Assembly (NCBI RefSeq): GCF_018131005.1
Contig: NZ_JAFCJK010000006.1
Coordinates: forward strand, 310,001 to 374,000
DNA length: 64,000 nt
From: Bradyrhizobium lablabi
Lineage (GTDB): Bacteria; Pseudomonadota; Alphaproteobacteria; Rhizobiales; Xanthobacteraceae
Reading direction: 5' to 3'
Notes under the pieces: generated by a model
Seen by the model: only the letters and a program-made list of their open reading frames with translations
The model's database searches: none
Told to the model about the DNA's origin: nothing
Made by a program: the position numbers and the translations under genes
Shown: positions 63,986 to 64,000 of the stretch, piece by piece
How positions within the stretch are numbered: position 1 is the stretch's first letter
How the letters are laid out: every line of letters starts with the position of its first letter

Positions 63986-64000
63986 GCGCCTATCCTCCCG

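Overview
The window looks like a chromosomal segment of an alphaproteobacterium of the Bradyrhizobium/Rhodopseudomonas group. The evidence is the high G+C, frequent GTG/TTG starts, a large flagellin with an inserted variable region, FixJ-type and Crp/Fnr-type regulators, a CoxSLM-type molybdo-flavoprotein operon, YS-type caspase homologues, and many short interspersed repeats of kinds I associate with Bradyrhizobium genomes. The last point is from memory and was not searched. No rRNA, tRNA, CRISPR array or intact insertion sequence was seen.

Layout. 1-7 kb: two paralogous Crp/Fnr regulators, a flagellin with its terminator, a decayed cheY, an intact cheR and a PilZ protein, a small hypothetical gene and a FixJ-type regulator. 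7-16 kb: a LysR regulator, a cytokinin-dehydrogenase-like flavoprotein, a large Cache/PAS hybrid kinase, and a sugar-acid dehydratase plus RraA-type aldolase pair. 16-26.6 kb: oligopeptidase B-like protease, a three-gene ferric-iron-type ABC importer, a GIY-YIG mini-gene between two repeat elements, a class V aminotransferase, an LssY_C membrane protein and an SNase-like secreted protein. 26.7-33.6 kb: an unrecognised 579-aa protein with toroid-like aspartate motifs, a caspase-fold pseudoenzyme, an orphan HlyD-type adaptor, a methyltransferase and an OmpR-type/TPR regulator.

33.6-38 kb is an accessory patch. It holds a MITE-like element, a 42-aa membrane microprotein, an AT-rich gene of foreign appearance, a cluster of four tiny genes, a large non-coding repeat with nested stem-loops, and cspA. 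38-50 kb: AsmA-family protein, a third Crp/Fnr regulator, an RND efflux pump with adaptor, an OmpA-like protein, a second caspase-fold pseudoenzyme with TPRs, an AHL-lactonase-like hydrolase and a 3-hydroxyisobutyrate-dehydrogenase-like enzyme.

50-59 kb is a homogentisate catabolic cluster: MarR regulator, flavin hydroxylase plus a small DUF2783 protein, a metallo-beta-lactamase-fold protein with a broken metal motif, hmgA, fahA, and an Lrp regulator divergent from hppD. Tyrosine-derived 4-hydroxyphenylpyruvate enters through HppD. A 3-hydroxyphenylacetate-type substrate may enter through the flavin hydroxylase. HmgA and FahA finish the route to fumarate and acetoacetate. No maleylacetoacetate isomerase gene is in the window. 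59-64 kb: a CaiB/AMACR-type enzyme and a coxSLM-like molybdenum hydroxylase operon of the AYRGAGR (form II) type.

The points most worth a second look are: the GIY-YIG gene between matched inverted-repeat elements; repeats that supply the stop codons of three genes; two caspase homologues that both carry Tyr/Ser in place of His/Cys; the toroid-like protein; the accessory patch with its AT-rich gene and micro-genes; and the odd MBL protein coupled to hmgA.
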